Shown here: in pieces, positions 44,071-53,504 of the stretch
Numbering within the stretch: position 1 is the stretch's first letter
Layout of the letters: each line of letters begins with the position of its first letter
Source: an uncultured Muribaculaceae bacterium
GTDB taxonomy: Bacteria > Bacteroidota > Bacteroidia > Bacteroidales > Muribaculaceae
Direction of reading: 5' to 3'
NCBI GenBank assembly: GCA_910587075.1
Contig: CAJUKE010000008.1
Span: forward strand, 1-64,000
Length of the DNA stretch: 64,000 bases
Program-made: the position numbers and the translations under genes
The notes under the pieces: model-generated
Told to the model about the DNA's origin: nothing
The model's input: only the letters and a program-made list of their open reading frames with translations
Database searches by the model: none

Positions 44071-44274
44071 CATCGCGGCCATCAATTTTGTATAATTAAC
44101 GTTTTATTTTTAACAATTTGACCCATACCGCCTCTCAGGCCGCACAGCGCCCATCCGCGCTATTTTTTAACAAAAAAAGAATAAACAGCCGTCACCCTCC
44201 GGCAGAACGCCTTTATCCCGGTCGGAAATCCACCATGCGCGGCCTATATTAGTTAGGATTGGACCACAAACAGC

Positions 44275-44311
44275 AAGGTCGGAGACCTCGCGCCGCGCGA
44301 GGTCTCCGACC
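44275..44311 (-). terminator. Terminator of lepA built from the dispersed palindrome
   Basis: Perfect 16-bp arms (44277-44292 and 44296-44311) form a hairpin just past the lepA stop. The left arm contains AAGGTCGGAGACCTC, a match to the dispersed palindrome at 31177, 32104 and 32191, and the right arm repeats it inverted. Confidence 0.75.
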
Positions 44312-44349
44312 AAATAAGTTTCCCAAGCCTATTCGGCCTTCGGGGAAAA

Positions 44350-46134
44350 TCAGTCGAGCTTCAGCACGGCCAGGAACGCCTTCTGAGGCACCTGGACCGA
44401 CCCGATCTGCTTCATACGCTTCTTACCGGCCTTCTGCTTCTCAAGCAGCTTGCGCTTACGGGAAACGTCGCCGCCGTAACACTTAGCGGTAACGTCCTTG
44501 CGCACCGCCTTGATAGTCTCGCGGGCGATAATCTTCGCACCGATGGCGGCCTGTACGGCGATATCGAACTGATGGCGCGGGATGAGCTCCTTGAGCTTCT
44601 CGCACATACGGCGTCCGAACTGCACGGCGTTGTCGGCATGTGTCAGGGTCGAGAGGGCGTCGACGCTCTCACCGTTGAGGAGCACGTCGAGCTTCACGAG
44701 TTTCGAGGGGCGGAAGTCGTGGAGATGGTAGTCAAACGACGCGTAGCCCTTCGAAATGGATTTCAGCTTGTCGTAGAAGTCAATCACGATTTCTCCGAGA
44801 GGTATGTCGAAAATCAGCTCCACGCGGTTGCCGGAGATAAACTCCTGCTTGATCAGCTCGCCGCGCTTGCCCAGGCAGAGGGTCATGATCGGGCCGATAT
44901 AATCGGTGGTGGTGATGATCGACGAGCGGATATAAGGCTCCTCAATATGGTCGATGAGCGTCACGTCGGGGAGTCCCGAAGGATTGTGGACCTCGGTCTC
45001 ATTCCCCTTCTTGTCGTACACCTTATAGGATACGTTGGGCACGGTGGTGATCACCTCCATATTGAACTCGCGGCTGAGTCGCTCCTGGATAATCTCCATA
45101 TGGAGCAGCCCCAGGAAGCCGCATCGGAATCCGAAGCCGAGCGCCATCGACGACTCGGGTTGGAACGTGAGCGAGGCGTCGTTGAGCTGCAGCTTCTCAA
45201 GCGAAGAGCGCAGGTTCTCGAAATCCTCGGCCTCGATCGGGTATACACCGGCGAACACCATTGGCTTCACCTCCTCGAACCCGGCGATGGCCGGAGCCGG
45301 GCGGTCGACGTGGGTGATGGTGTCGCCAACCTTCACCTCCTTCGAGCTCTTGATGCCAGAGATGATGTAGCCGACATTGCCCGCCGAAAGCGTCTTGCAA
45401 GGCTGGAGGTCGAGTTTGAGGATACCGACCTCGTCGGCGTGGTACTCCTTGCCTGTGGCCACGAACTTCACGAAGTCATCCTTCGAAATCGTTCCGTTTT
45501 CGATTTTGAAATACGCGATGATGCCGCGGAACGGGTTGAACACCGAGTCGAAAATCAGGGCCTGGAGCGGTGCCTGGGGGTCACCCTTGGGCGCGGGCAC
45601 CCTCTCGACGATAGCGCGGAGAATCTCCGGCACCCCCACCCCGGTCTTACCGCTGGCGCGGATAATCTCGTCGCGCGAGCATCCGAGGAGGTCAACAATC
45701 TGGTCCTCCACCTCGTCGGGCTTGGCGCTTTCGAGGTCGACCTTGTTGATCACGGGTATGATTTCGAGGTTGGAGTCGATAGCCATATACAGGTTGGAAA
45801 TCGTCTGGGCCTGGATACCCTGGGTGGCGTCGACAATGAGCAGCGCACCCTCGCACGCGGCGATCGAGCGCGACACCTCGTAGGAGAAATCGACGTGTCC
45901 CGGAGTGTCGATCAGGTTGAGGGCATACTTCTCGCCATCCTGCAGATAGTCCATCTGTATGGCGTGGCTCTTGATGGTGATGCCGCGCTCGCGTTCGAGG
46001 TCCATGTCGTCGAGCACCTGGGCCTGGAGGTCCTTCCCGGCCACGGTATTGGTGTATTCGAGCAGACGGTCGGCCAGGGTACTCTTACCGTGGTCGATAT
46101 GGGCTATTATGCAGAAATTCCTGATGTTCTTCAT
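44350..46134 (-). CDS. lepA: Elongation factor 4 (LepA)
   Basis: A ribosome-associated GTPase that acts on stalled or mistranslocated ribosomes. The 594-residue protein starts [20 protein letters not shown] with the G1 loop. G3 [21 protein letters not shown] and G4 NKVDLE are present. The LepA-specific C-terminal domain is intact, with [20 protein letters not shown] at the end. A weak box reading TAACTTCG lies at 46208-46215, upstream. Confidence 0.98.
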   Translation of the reverse strand: MKNIRNFCIIAHIDHGKSTLADRLLEYTNTVAGKDLQAQVLDDMDLERERGITIKSHAIQMDYLQDGEKYALNLIDTPGHVDFSYEVSRSIAACEGALLIVDATQGIQAQTISNLYMAIDSNLEIIPVINKVDLESAKPDEVEDQIVDLLGCSRDEIIRASGKTGVGVPEILRAIVERVPAPKGDPQAPLQALIFDSVFNPFRGIIAYFKIENGTISKDDFVKFVATGKEYHADEVGILKLDLQPCKTLSAGNVGYIISGIKSSKEVKVGDTITHVDRPAPAIAGFEEVKPMVFAGVYPIEAEDFENLRSSLEKLQLNDASLTFQPESSMALGFGFRCGFLGLLHMEIIQERLSREFNMEVITTVPNVSYKVYDKKGNETEVHNPSGLPDVTLIDHIEEPYIRSSIITTTDYIGPIMTLCLGKRGELIKQEFISGNRVELIFDIPLGEIVIDFYDKLKSISKGYASFDYHLHDFRPSKLVKLDVLLNGESVDALSTLTHADNAVQFGRRMCEKLKELIPRHQFDIAVQAAIGAKIIARETIKAVRKDVTAKCYGGDVSRKRKLLEKQKAGKKRMKQIGSVQVPQKAFLAVLKLD

Positions 46135-46261
46135 TCGTCAAAAAAATTGGCTTACGCGCACCTTATATATAGAACCCGTCAGGGCATATAAAAGGCGTAG
46201 TTTTCCGCGAAGTTACAAAAATCCGCGGAAAACCACGCTCCTTGTCTGTCTTATTCGACGC

Positions 46262-48109
46262 TTATTCGACCGTGACTGACTTCGCCAGGTTTCGGGGCAT
46301 ATCGACGTCGCACCCCTTTTTGATGGCGATATGGTAGGCCAGCAACTGGAGGGGTATCGAGGTGATGATCGGCGAAAGGCACTCGGGCACCTGCGGGATT
46401 TCGAGCACATGGTCGGCGATTTCGCGGATAGTCTCGTCGCCCTTGGTGATCACCGCAATGACGCTGCCGCCGCGGGCCTTGACTTGCTGTATGTTGGAGA
46501 TGATTTTCTCGTGCATCTCGTCGTCGGGGGCGATTACCACCGTGGGAAGCTCGCGGTCGACCAAAGCTATCGGCCCGTGCTTCATTTCGGCGGCGGGATA
46601 CCCCTCGGCATGTATGTAGCTGATTTCCTTCAGCTTCAGCGCCCCTTCGAGCGCCGAGGGGAAATTGTAGCCGCGGCCGAGGTAGAGGAAGTTGCGGGCG
46701 TAGGTGTATGTGGCCGAAAGGCGTTCGATCTGGTCGTTGAGTTTCAGCGCCTTGGTGATGAGCGCGGGGAGGTTGCGCAGGCCGCGGACCACATCGGCCT
46801 TCACCTCCTTGTCGACCGTGCCCCTAATCGAACCCACAGCCAGGGCGAGCATGGCAAGCACGGTAACCTGCCCGGTGAAAGCCTTGGTGGAGGCGACGCC
46901 GATTTCCGGGCCGACGTGGATGTAGGTGCCGCTGTCGGTCGCACGGGCTATGGAGGAGCCTACAACGTTGCACACGCCGTAGACAAACGCGCCGCGCTCG
47001 CGCGCAATCTGTATCGCCGCCAGCGTGTCGGCCGTCTCGCCCGACTGCGATATGGCGATCACGATGTCGCGCTCGTCGAGTATCGGGTTGCTGTAGCGGA
47101 ACTCGCTGGCATACTCCACCTCGACCGGCACGCGGCCTATTTCCTGCAGGAGCCGCTTGCCTATGAGCCCGGCGTGCCACGAGGTGCCGCACGCCACGAT
47201 CACCACCCTGCGGGCGTCGCGGAACCGCTCGCGGTTCTCAATCACCCCCGAAAGCGTAACTTGCGAACCGCTGTTGCCGATGCGTCCCCTGACGCAGTCG
47301 TTTATCGTGCGCGGCTGCTCGAAAATCTCCTTGAGCATGAAATGCGGGTAGCCACCCTTTTCAAGCTCGCTGACGCTCATACGGAGGGTCTTGATGTCGA
47401 TAGCCGAGGGGCGGTTGTCGGTAGTGATGATTTTCAGCGGCTCGCCGCGGGTTATGATGGCGATCTCGTCGTCGTTGAGGTACACCACCTTGTCGGTATA
47501 CTCGACAATCGGAGTGGCGTCGGAAGCCAGGAAGGTCTCCCCGTTCTCCCCCAGTCCGACCACGAGCGGCGAACTCTTGCGGGCGCCGATGAGCGTGTCG
47601 GGATCGTCGAGGTCGAGCACCGCGATAGCGTACGCGCCGACAACCTCCTTCAGCGCCTCGCGGACCGCTTCGAGAGTTGTACAGCCGGAGGTTTCCTTGA
47701 TGTACTCGATGAGCTGCACGAGCACCTCGGTGTCGGTTTCGCTGCGGAACTCGCTCCCTTCGCGCTCAAGCGCCTCGCGGAGCACGCCGTAGTTCTCGAT
47801 AGTGCCGTTATGCACAAGGGCTATCCGCCCGCCTCGCCCGACGTGGGGATGGGCGTTGACATCATTGGGCTCGCCATGGGTGGCCCAGCGCGTATGGGCT
47901 ATGCCGATGTAGCCGGCCGTATCCTTGCTCTCGCAGAAGCGGTCGAGATCGTCGACCTTGCCGCGCGTCTTGTAAACGTTGAGACTTCCCGAGGGGGCGA
48001 TCATGGCCACTCCGGCGCTGTCGTATCCGCGGTATTCCAGACGATGCAGCCCCTTGAGCAGCACGTCATAGGCGGTTCTGTCGCCTATGTATCCTACAAT
48101 TCCACACAT
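46262..48109 (-). CDS. glmS: Glutamine-fructose-6-phosphate transaminase (isomerising)
   Basis: GlmS makes glucosamine 6-phosphate for peptidoglycan and lipid A. The 615-residue protein starts MCGIVGYIGDRTAYDVL; Cys2 becomes the N-terminal nucleophile of the glutaminase domain after Met removal. HTRWATHGEPNDVNAHPH follows near residue 72. Two SIS sugar-isomerase domains occupy the C-terminal half, with VACGTSWHAGLIGK and SQSGETADTLAA. The protein ends LAKSVTVE, as in the family. No glmS ribozyme-like leader was recognised in the short upstream gap. Confidence 0.98.
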   Translation of the reverse strand: MCGIVGYIGDRTAYDVLLKGLHRLEYRGYDSAGVAMIAPSGSLNVYKTRGKVDDLDRFCESKDTAGYIGIAHTRWATHGEPNDVNAHPHVGRGGRIALVHNGTIENYGVLREALEREGSEFRSETDTEVLVQLIEYIKETSGCTTLEAVREALKEVVGAYAIAVLDLDDPDTLIGARKSSPLVVGLGENGETFLASDATPIVEYTDKVVYLNDDEIAIITRGEPLKIITTDNRPSAIDIKTLRMSVSELEKGGYPHFMLKEIFEQPRTINDCVRGRIGNSGSQVTLSGVIENRERFRDARRVVIVACGTSWHAGLIGKRLLQEIGRVPVEVEYASEFRYSNPILDERDIVIAISQSGETADTLAAIQIARERGAFVYGVCNVVGSSIARATDSGTYIHVGPEIGVASTKAFTGQVTVLAMLALAVGSIRGTVDKEVKADVVRGLRNLPALITKALKLNDQIERLSATYTYARNFLYLGRGYNFPSALEGALKLKEISYIHAEGYPAAEMKHGPIALVDRELPTVVIAPDDEMHEKIISNIQQVKARGGSVIAVITKGDETIREIADHVLEIPQVPECLSPIITSIPLQLLAYHIAIKKGCDVDMPRNLAKSVTVE

Positions 48110-48150
48110 AAAAATTGGTACCTAAATAAGCAAATAAGTGAAAAACGCGG

Positions 48151-48158
48151 CAAAGTTA
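48151..48158 (-). promoter_or_regulatory. -7 box of glmS
   Basis: Reads TAACTTTG on the minus strand, 42 bases before the glmS start. A TTTG lies 22 bases further upstream (48184-48181), slightly long spacing. Confidence 0.55.
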
Positions 48159-48192
48159 CAAAAACGCGCCAAAAACGCGCCAAAATACCCAA

Positions 48193-48265
48193 GAAAAAAT
48201 CGCGGACGAAACACAATTAGCGCCGACAAAATTCCAAACAAAGAATTTCGGAACCTGCCGGCGCT
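48193..48265 (-). terminator. Possible terminator of the arylacetate operon
   Basis: AGCGCCG (48219-48225) pairs with CGGCGCT (48259-48265), and on the minus strand the hairpin is followed within 25 bases by a TTTTTT run. The loop is large, with a small inner TTCC/GGAA stem. Confidence 0.4.
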
Positions 48266-48298
48266 TATCGCGTATTAGAAATAAGAATTGTGTCAGAG

Positions 48299-49606
48299 TC
48301 AGGCCAGACGGGCGAAGACATGGCCGAAGCGCTCGCGGGCCGCGCGTTCGAGGTCTTCGCGGTCGGCGGGGTTGGCTATGGATATGAGGAGCTTGGCGCG
48401 CTCGGCGAGCGACTTGCCGCGGAGATCCACGCGCCCGTGCTCCGTCACCACGAAGTTGGTTTGGAAACGGGTGGTGACCACTCCGGCGCCCGGCGTGAGC
48501 ACCGGCTTGATCTTGCCGACTCCCTTGGAGGTGACCGAAGGCATCGCGAGCACCGAGATGCCCCCCTCGCTGCGGGAGGCTCCGTATACGAAGTCGTGCT
48601 GACCGCCGACACCCGAGAAGATACGCGTGCCGATCGAGTCGGCGCAAATCTGCCCGGTGAGGTCAATTTCAAGGCAGGAATTAATGGATACCACCCTCGG
48701 GTTCTGCGCGATGATGAAAGGGTCGTTGGTCCACGCGACGTCGCGGAACTCCATCTCCTTGTTATGGTCCATAAGGTCGTAAAGATGGCGCGAGCCGAGC
48801 GCGAGGCAAGCCACGGAGCGCCCCGGCGACACCTTCTTCAGCGAGTTGTCGATAACGCCGCTCTCAATGAGCGGGAGCACGCCGTCGGTCATAGCCTCGG
48901 TGTGGAGGCCCAGGTGCTTGTGGTCGCCTAATGCGCGGAGCACGGCGTTGGGAATGCCGCCAACACCAATCTGCAGCGTGGCCCCGTCAGGGATGATTTC
49001 GGCGATGGCGCGCCCTATGGCGAGGTCTATCGGGCCCGGTTCGGGGGTGGGCACCTCGACCAGAGGATCGTCAACCAACACGGCCGCGTCAATCTCGGAA
49101 ACGTGGATCACCGGGTCGCCGTAGCTGAACGGCATATGCGGGTTGATCTGCGCGATCACGGTCTTGGCGCACTCCGTGGCCGAAACGGCGAGGTCGGCCG
49201 ACACACCATAGCTCACGAAACCGCGCTCGTCGGGGAGCGAGCAGTTGAGCAGCACGACGTCGCACCGCCAGGTGCCGTCGCGGAAGAGCGCCGGCACCTC
49301 GCCGAGGAAGCGGGGCGTCGTTGTCCCGTAGCCTTCGGCAATCCAACGCCTCACGTTGTTGGAAACGAAACAGGTGTCAACGATGAACGAATCCTTGTAC
49401 TCCTCGCGGCAGTAGGGTGCCTCGCGGCGAGCCACGGAGAAACCGCTGTGGAGCACAACGTCGCGCAACTCACCGCCGCGGCGGGTCATGGCGTCTACCA
49501 GGGTTTCGGGCACCGAGGTGCTACCCTGGATGTAAATATGGTCGCCCGATTTTATCAGGCGCGCCGCCTCGTCGGCGGTCATAAGGTTGGGTATTTCTAC
49601 ACTCAT
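48299..49606 (-). CDS. Acyl-CoA:carboxylate CoA-transferase (acetyl-CoA hydrolase/4-hydroxybutyrate CoA-transferase family)
   Basis: A 435-residue class I CoA-transferase. The catalytic glutamate is Glu237 in GLHTEAMTDG, close to the position used by butyryl-CoA:acetate and 4-hydroxybutyrate CoA-transferases. The GVGGQHDFVYGA glycine loop near residue 335 and GVGGIPNAVLRAL near 215 also fit. The family moves CoA between acyl-CoA and a free acid such as acetate. As the last gene of an operon with iorA, iorB and an aminotransferase, it would plausibly use arylacetyl-CoA as donor; that substrate is inference, and acetate, butyrate or succinate use is equally open. It lies 25 bases after the aminotransferase. 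Confidence 0.88.
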   Translation of the reverse strand: MSVEIPNLMTADEAARLIKSGDHIYIQGSTSVPETLVDAMTRRGGELRDVVLHSGFSVARREAPYCREEYKDSFIVDTCFVSNNVRRWIAEGYGTTTPRFLGEVPALFRDGTWRCDVVLLNCSLPDERGFVSYGVSADLAVSATECAKTVIAQINPHMPFSYGDPVIHVSEIDAAVLVDDPLVEVPTPEPGPIDLAIGRAIAEIIPDGATLQIGVGGIPNAVLRALGDHKHLGLHTEAMTDGVLPLIESGVIDNSLKKVSPGRSVACLALGSRHLYDLMDHNKEMEFRDVAWTNDPFIIAQNPRVVSINSCLEIDLTGQICADSIGTRIFSGVGGQHDFVYGASRSEGGISVLAMPSVTSKGVGKIKPVLTPGAGVVTTRFQTNFVVTEHGRVDLRGKSLAERAKLLISIANPADREDLERAARERFGHVFARLA

Positions 49607-49631
49607 TGCTTGCGGTTGCGTTAGAGGATGT

Positions 49632-50960
49632 TCAGGCGGGATGCCCGGCGGCTACCGGGTGGTCGCGGTGGAACGCTTCAAGACGGCGTGCGAGCCGCTC
49701 GAAATCTTTCTCGGACGAGAGCATCGACACGCACACGCGTACCCCCTGCTGGCGGCTACCCGTTGAGGGGAGCGAGATGGTGGCTATGCCGTAGCGCAGC
49801 AGCTCACTCTGCAATTGGTCGCCGGTCATGCCCGGATAGCCCGAGGTGAAGAAGAAACCGTCGGACACCGGCTGGTCGCCATCCTTGGCATACACCAGGT
49901 GGAAGCCGTTGACATCGAAGAGCGCTTTGGCGCGATTGGCGCGGCGTCCGTATTCGCGGCACTCGGCCACGAAGTCGAGCTGACCCTGGGTCGCCGCCCG
50001 GAGCATAGCCGCGAAAGCGTGCTGGGCGGAGTGGGCCGTGCCCGACGACGCGCAGTAAAGCACGCCGTAGATATACGCGTCGAGAAGGGTCGGCATCTCG
50101 TAGAAACGCTCGAAGAACTCGTAGCGGCGGTCGGCGGTCTCCTCGGGCACGCACACCATCGCTATTCGCTGACCAGCGTAACTGAAGATTTTCGACGACG
50201 ACACGAGCACCACGCAGTTCTTGGTATAGCGCGAGATCGTGGGCACATACGGCTCGCAGTAGGGGCATCCGAAACGCTGGCGGAAGTCCATGCCGAGATA
50301 TGCCAGATCCTCGATCACGATGATATCGTGCCGCTCGGCCACGCGGGCTATGATGCGGAACTCCTCGTCGGTGAAGTTGGTCCAGGCCGGGTTGTTGGGG
50401 CAGCTGTAGATCAGCGCCGAGACACGGCCCGAGGCTACCGCCTCCTCCAACCGGGCCTCAAGCGCCTCGCCTCGGCAATCATATATATCGACCGAGGCGG
50501 TCTCCAGTCCGAGAAGCTTGACCTGGTTGTGTTGCGCTGGGAATCCGGGGTCGAGGAAAAGTATCGTGTCGCGCCCGGGAATCCTCTGCCCCATAAGCAG
50601 GAAGAGGGTGAATGTGGCCTGCATCGAACCCACTGTCGGCACGATGCAGCGCGGGGGAATGTCGATGTTGAGGAACGCCTTGAGGAACTCCGAGCCGGCC
50701 TCCTTGAGCTGCGGTATGCCGGCGATGTTGGGGTATACGCCAGCGACGCCGCTGTTGAGGGCCTCGCACTCGGCCTGGATCCCCACGCGCTGCGGCGGGA
50801 GGCCGGGGTTACCCATTTCAAGGTGCACGAACGGCTCGCCCATCTCCCCTTCGAGACGGGCGGCGAGGGCCATGATCTGGCGTATGGTTGCCGAGGCGAT
50901 GCTCGGAATATGCATCGCCTCAAGGTGTGAACGGAATGCTTGTTCTGATACAGGATTCAT
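49632..50960 (-). CDS. PLP-dependent class I/II aminotransferase
   Basis: The start at 50960 gives 442 residues; an ATG 14 codons earlier remains possible. It is a fold-type I aminotransferase. MGNPGLPP near residue 50 and the NNPAWTNFTDEEF segment mark the substrate end, IIVIEDLAYLGMDF carries the PLP-ring Asp/Tyr, and Lys257 in SSSKIFSYAGQRIAM is the Schiff-base lysine. The C-terminal arginine expected for carboxylate binding is in the QQGVRVCVSM region. Its position directly after iorB suggests aromatic amino acids as substrates, giving arylpyruvates; this is inference from context. Confidence 0.88.
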   Translation of the reverse strand: MNPVSEQAFRSHLEAMHIPSIASATIRQIMALAARLEGEMGEPFVHLEMGNPGLPPQRVGIQAECEALNSGVAGVYPNIAGIPQLKEAGSEFLKAFLNIDIPPRCIVPTVGSMQATFTLFLLMGQRIPGRDTILFLDPGFPAQHNQVKLLGLETASVDIYDCRGEALEARLEEAVASGRVSALIYSCPNNPAWTNFTDEEFRIIARVAERHDIIVIEDLAYLGMDFRQRFGCPYCEPYVPTISRYTKNCVVLVSSSKIFSYAGQRIAMVCVPEETADRRYEFFERFYEMPTLLDAYIYGVLYCASSGTAHSAQHAFAAMLRAATQGQLDFVAECREYGRRANRAKALFDVNGFHLVYAKDGDQPVSDGFFFTSGYPGMTGDQLQSELLRYGIATISLPSTGSRQQGVRVCVSMLSSEKDFERLARRLEAFHRDHPVAAGHPA

Positions 50961-51004
50961 ATATAGGTATAAGTCTGTTCCTTGTGATTCTTCATCTGAC
51001 ACGC

Positions 51005-51583
51005 TCAGCTCTTCGCGGAGTGCTCCATTCCCGCACGGAAAGCGGCGAGGTTGGCCTCAACGATTTTTTCGCCCTTGGCACCGAAGACGGTTCGGATACC
51101 CTGCTCGATGGCTTCGGGGGCGATGCCGGTAAAGGGCGCGCAGGCGCCGAGGAGCACCATATTGGAAGAGCGGGCCGTGGCAACTTCCTTGGCTACGGCG
51201 TCCATATCGAACGCCACGGTTCCGGGGATGGCCGTGAGCTCGGCGAGGAGTTCCTCCTCGGCGGGATAGTTGCCGATGTTGACAAACGGCACGGTGCTGC
51301 TCACCACGCGCCCCGCGGGAGCGAGGTACGGAAGATAGCGCAGGGCCTCCATCGGTTCGAGCGAAACGATGAGGTCGGCACCCCCGAGCGGTATGAGGTC
51401 GGAAGCGATAGGGTCGGAGCTAAGGCGCAGACACGACATCACGTCGCCGCCGCGCTGGCTCATGCCGTGCACTTCGGCCTGCTTGAGGTAAAGGTTTTCG
51501 GCGAGGGCCGCCGCGCCGAGGATGGTAGCGATCGAGAGAATCCCCTGCCCTCCTACTCCGGCAAGTATTATATCGGTTTTCAT
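51005..51583 (-). CDS. iorB: Indolepyruvate oxidoreductase subunit beta
   Basis: A 192-residue protein of the pyruvate/2-ketoisovalerate oxidoreductase gamma-type domain. It starts MKTDIILAGVGGQGILSIAT, the characteristic glycine-rich N-terminus, and has GMSQRGGDVMSCLRLS near residue 40 and the later DMDAVAKEVATARSSNMVLLGA segment. It pairs with IorA to decarboxylate arylpyruvates oxidatively to arylacetyl-CoA with ferredoxin as electron acceptor. It lies 45 bases after iorA and 44 bases before the aminotransferase. Confidence 0.94.
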   Translation of the reverse strand: MKTDIILAGVGGQGILSIATILGAAALAENLYLKQAEVHGMSQRGGDVMSCLRLSSDPIASDLIPLGGADLIVSLEPMEALRYLPYLAPAGRVVSSTVPFVNIGNYPAEEELLAELTAIPGTVAFDMDAVAKEVATARSSNMVLLGACAPFTGIAPEAIEQGIRTVFGAKGEKIVEANLAAFRAGMEHSAKS

Positions 51584-51628
51584 TGTTTGCAGCTAATACA
51601 AAATTATAATTGATATTTTTAACCGAAA

Positions 51629-53257
51629 TCACGCTTTAGGCGATTTTCCGGCGGCGTGGCGTCGGGCGGTCTGGATGCACTCGCGTCGGGCAACGATTAC
51701 CGACAGACCCTTGTGGTCGAATTCCTTGCGGAACATATCCTTCATCTCCTCCACCTTGCGCGGCAGGGTGTCGATGGTGAGCACATGGGCGGGGTCGGCA
51801 CCAAGGCCGAGGCAGATCTGCTCGATTTTGCCGGTGCCCTGGGAGTCCTGGCCGCCGGTCATACCGGTCGTAAGGTTGTCGGAGATAATGACCGTTATGG
51901 GGGAGTCCTCGTTGATGGCGTCAAGGAGCCCGGTCATGCCCGAATGGGTGAACGTGGAGTCGCCGATGACTGCCACAGCCGGGTGCTGGCCGGCGTCGGC
52001 CGCGCCTTTGGCCATAGTGATCGAGGCACCCATATCAACCGTGGTGTCGATTGCGTTGAACGGGGCGAGCCACCCGAGGGTGTAGCAGCCGATGTCGCCG
52101 AACACTTTCGCGTCGGCATATTCTGCGAGCGCGCCGTTGAGCGCGGCGTAAACGTCGCGGTGGGAGCAACCCTGGCAGAGGGCCGGCGGACGGGGTGCCA
52201 CCAGGCGGTGGGGTTCCGGAACCTGGGGGAGCGGGGCCACAGTGCCCGGCGCGAGCGAGCCGAGGGCCGAGCGCACGCTGTCGGGGGTAAGCTCGCCGGT
52301 GCGTGGGAGGTAGCCGTCGAGTTTGCCGCGCACCTTGGCGTTGGAGTCGAGCGCCCCGCGGAGCGACTGCTCGATCACGGGCTGCCCCTCTTCGACCACG
52401 AGCACAACGTCGCACTCGTCGAACAGGCGACCCACCGACTCCAGCGGGAGCGGGTATTGCGAAATCTTCAGTATCGGGAAGGGACACCCGGCGGGGTACG
52501 CCTCCATGACATAATTATAGGCGATGCCGGAGGCGAGGATGCCGAGCGAGCGGTCGCCGCCGGGGATATATCGGTTGAACGGTGAGCGCTCCGACTCGCC
52601 GAGCACCTCGGGACGCGAGGCGATGAGTTCGGCATAGCGGCGGCGCGAATTGCCGGGCATGAGCACCCACTGCGAAGGCTTCGAAGGATAGCGCAGTTCG
52701 TTTTCAGGACGGTTCTCCTCATCAACTGCCACAACTCCGCGGGAATGCGCCAGGCGTGTCACCATTCTCATCATCACCGGGAGCCCGAGCCGCTCCGAAA
52801 GGTCGAACCCATAGGCCGCCATATCGTAGGCCTCCTGCTGCGAGGAGGGTTCGAGAGCCGGAATCATGGCGAAATCGGCATAGAAGCGCGAGTCCTGCTC
52901 GTTTTGCGAGGAGTGCATCGAGGGGTCGTCGGCGGCCACCACGATCATGCCTCCGTTGGCGCCGGTCATGGCCGAGTTGACAAACGGGTCGGCGGCCACA
53001 TTGACGCCGACGTGCTTCATCGCCGCGAGCGAGCGCTTTCCGCAGAAACTCATGCCGAGGGCTTCCTCGACGGCTGTCTTCTCGTTTGACGACCAATGGG
53101 AGTGGATGCCCCGGCGGCGCGCCTCGGGGTCATTCTGTACGAATTCGAGAATCTCGGTCGACGGAGTGCCGGGATAGGCGTAAGCGCCCGAAAGTCCGGC
53201 GCGGATGGCGCCGAGGGCGAGAGCCTCGTCGCCGAGGAGGAGTTTTTTAGTTTTCAT
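51629..53257 (-). CDS. iorA: Indolepyruvate oxidoreductase subunit alpha (no C-terminal ferredoxin domain)
   Basis: A thiamine-diphosphate enzyme of 542 residues (start MKTKKLLLGDEALALGAIRAG; an ATG eight codons earlier is less likely). The N-terminal pyrimidine-binding domain includes AYPGTPSTEILEFV and HWSSNEKTAVEEALG. The PP-binding TPP motif lies in the C-terminal third (GDIGCYTLGWLAPF through GDSTFTHSG and the SDNLTTGMTGGQDS segment). Archaeal IorA has a C-terminal domain with two 4Fe-4S clusters. Here the protein stops after VARRECIQTARR and lacks those cysteines, so electrons must pass to a separate ferredoxin by another route. It is first in the operon and divergent from thrC. Confidence 0.93.
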   Translation of the reverse strand: MKTKKLLLGDEALALGAIRAGLSGAYAYPGTPSTEILEFVQNDPEARRRGIHSHWSSNEKTAVEEALGMSFCGKRSLAAMKHVGVNVAADPFVNSAMTGANGGMIVVAADDPSMHSSQNEQDSRFYADFAMIPALEPSSQQEAYDMAAYGFDLSERLGLPVMMRMVTRLAHSRGVVAVDEENRPENELRYPSKPSQWVLMPGNSRRRYAELIASRPEVLGESERSPFNRYIPGGDRSLGILASGIAYNYVMEAYPAGCPFPILKISQYPLPLESVGRLFDECDVVLVVEEGQPVIEQSLRGALDSNAKVRGKLDGYLPRTGELTPDSVRSALGSLAPGTVAPLPQVPEPHRLVAPRPPALCQGCSHRDVYAALNGALAEYADAKVFGDIGCYTLGWLAPFNAIDTTVDMGASITMAKGAADAGQHPAVAVIGDSTFTHSGMTGLLDAINEDSPITVIISDNLTTGMTGGQDSQGTGKIEQICLGLGADPAHVLTIDTLPRKVEEMKDMFRKEFDHKGLSVIVARRECIQTARRHAAGKSPKA

Positions 53258-53388
53258 GCTATTAAGGCTAAAGCAGGCCACACGGCCTTATCTTAATCGC
53301 GAAAATAATGAATAATATGCGGATTGCATACCCTCGGCCATATGTTATGCAACATACGCCTCGGCAGGGCCATTTTTCGGGCGGCGGG

Positions 53389-53420
53389 TTTGCTTTTTCG
53401 GGGTTTAAGCGCTACCTTTG
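53389..53420 (+). promoter_or_regulatory. Promoter of thrC
   Basis: TTTG at 53389-53392 and TACCTTTG at 53413-53420 are exactly 20 bases apart; the start codon lies 85 bases downstream. Confidence 0.7.
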
Positions 53421-53504
53421 TAAACCTTCTTCGATGGTTCCGGCGTTTATCTGACGTACCGCTACCCGATAAACGCGGAACCCCCAACCGGACTCGAATA
53501 AGAC

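Larger units (their letters stand above)
43716..44349. other. Long leader and intergenic region upstream of the surface locus
   Basis: No gene is visible. From right to left it holds the lepA terminator formed from a dispersed-repeat palindrome (44275-44311), an AT-rich stretch, the promoter of the surface locus (44039-44070), and a leader of about 320 bases with a GC-rich middle that could fold. Confidence 0.6.

Noticed and set aside
48110..48160. glmS ribozyme in the glmS leader
   Set aside because: The gap between promoter and start is only about 40 bases, too short for the ribozyme, which is a Firmicutes feature.
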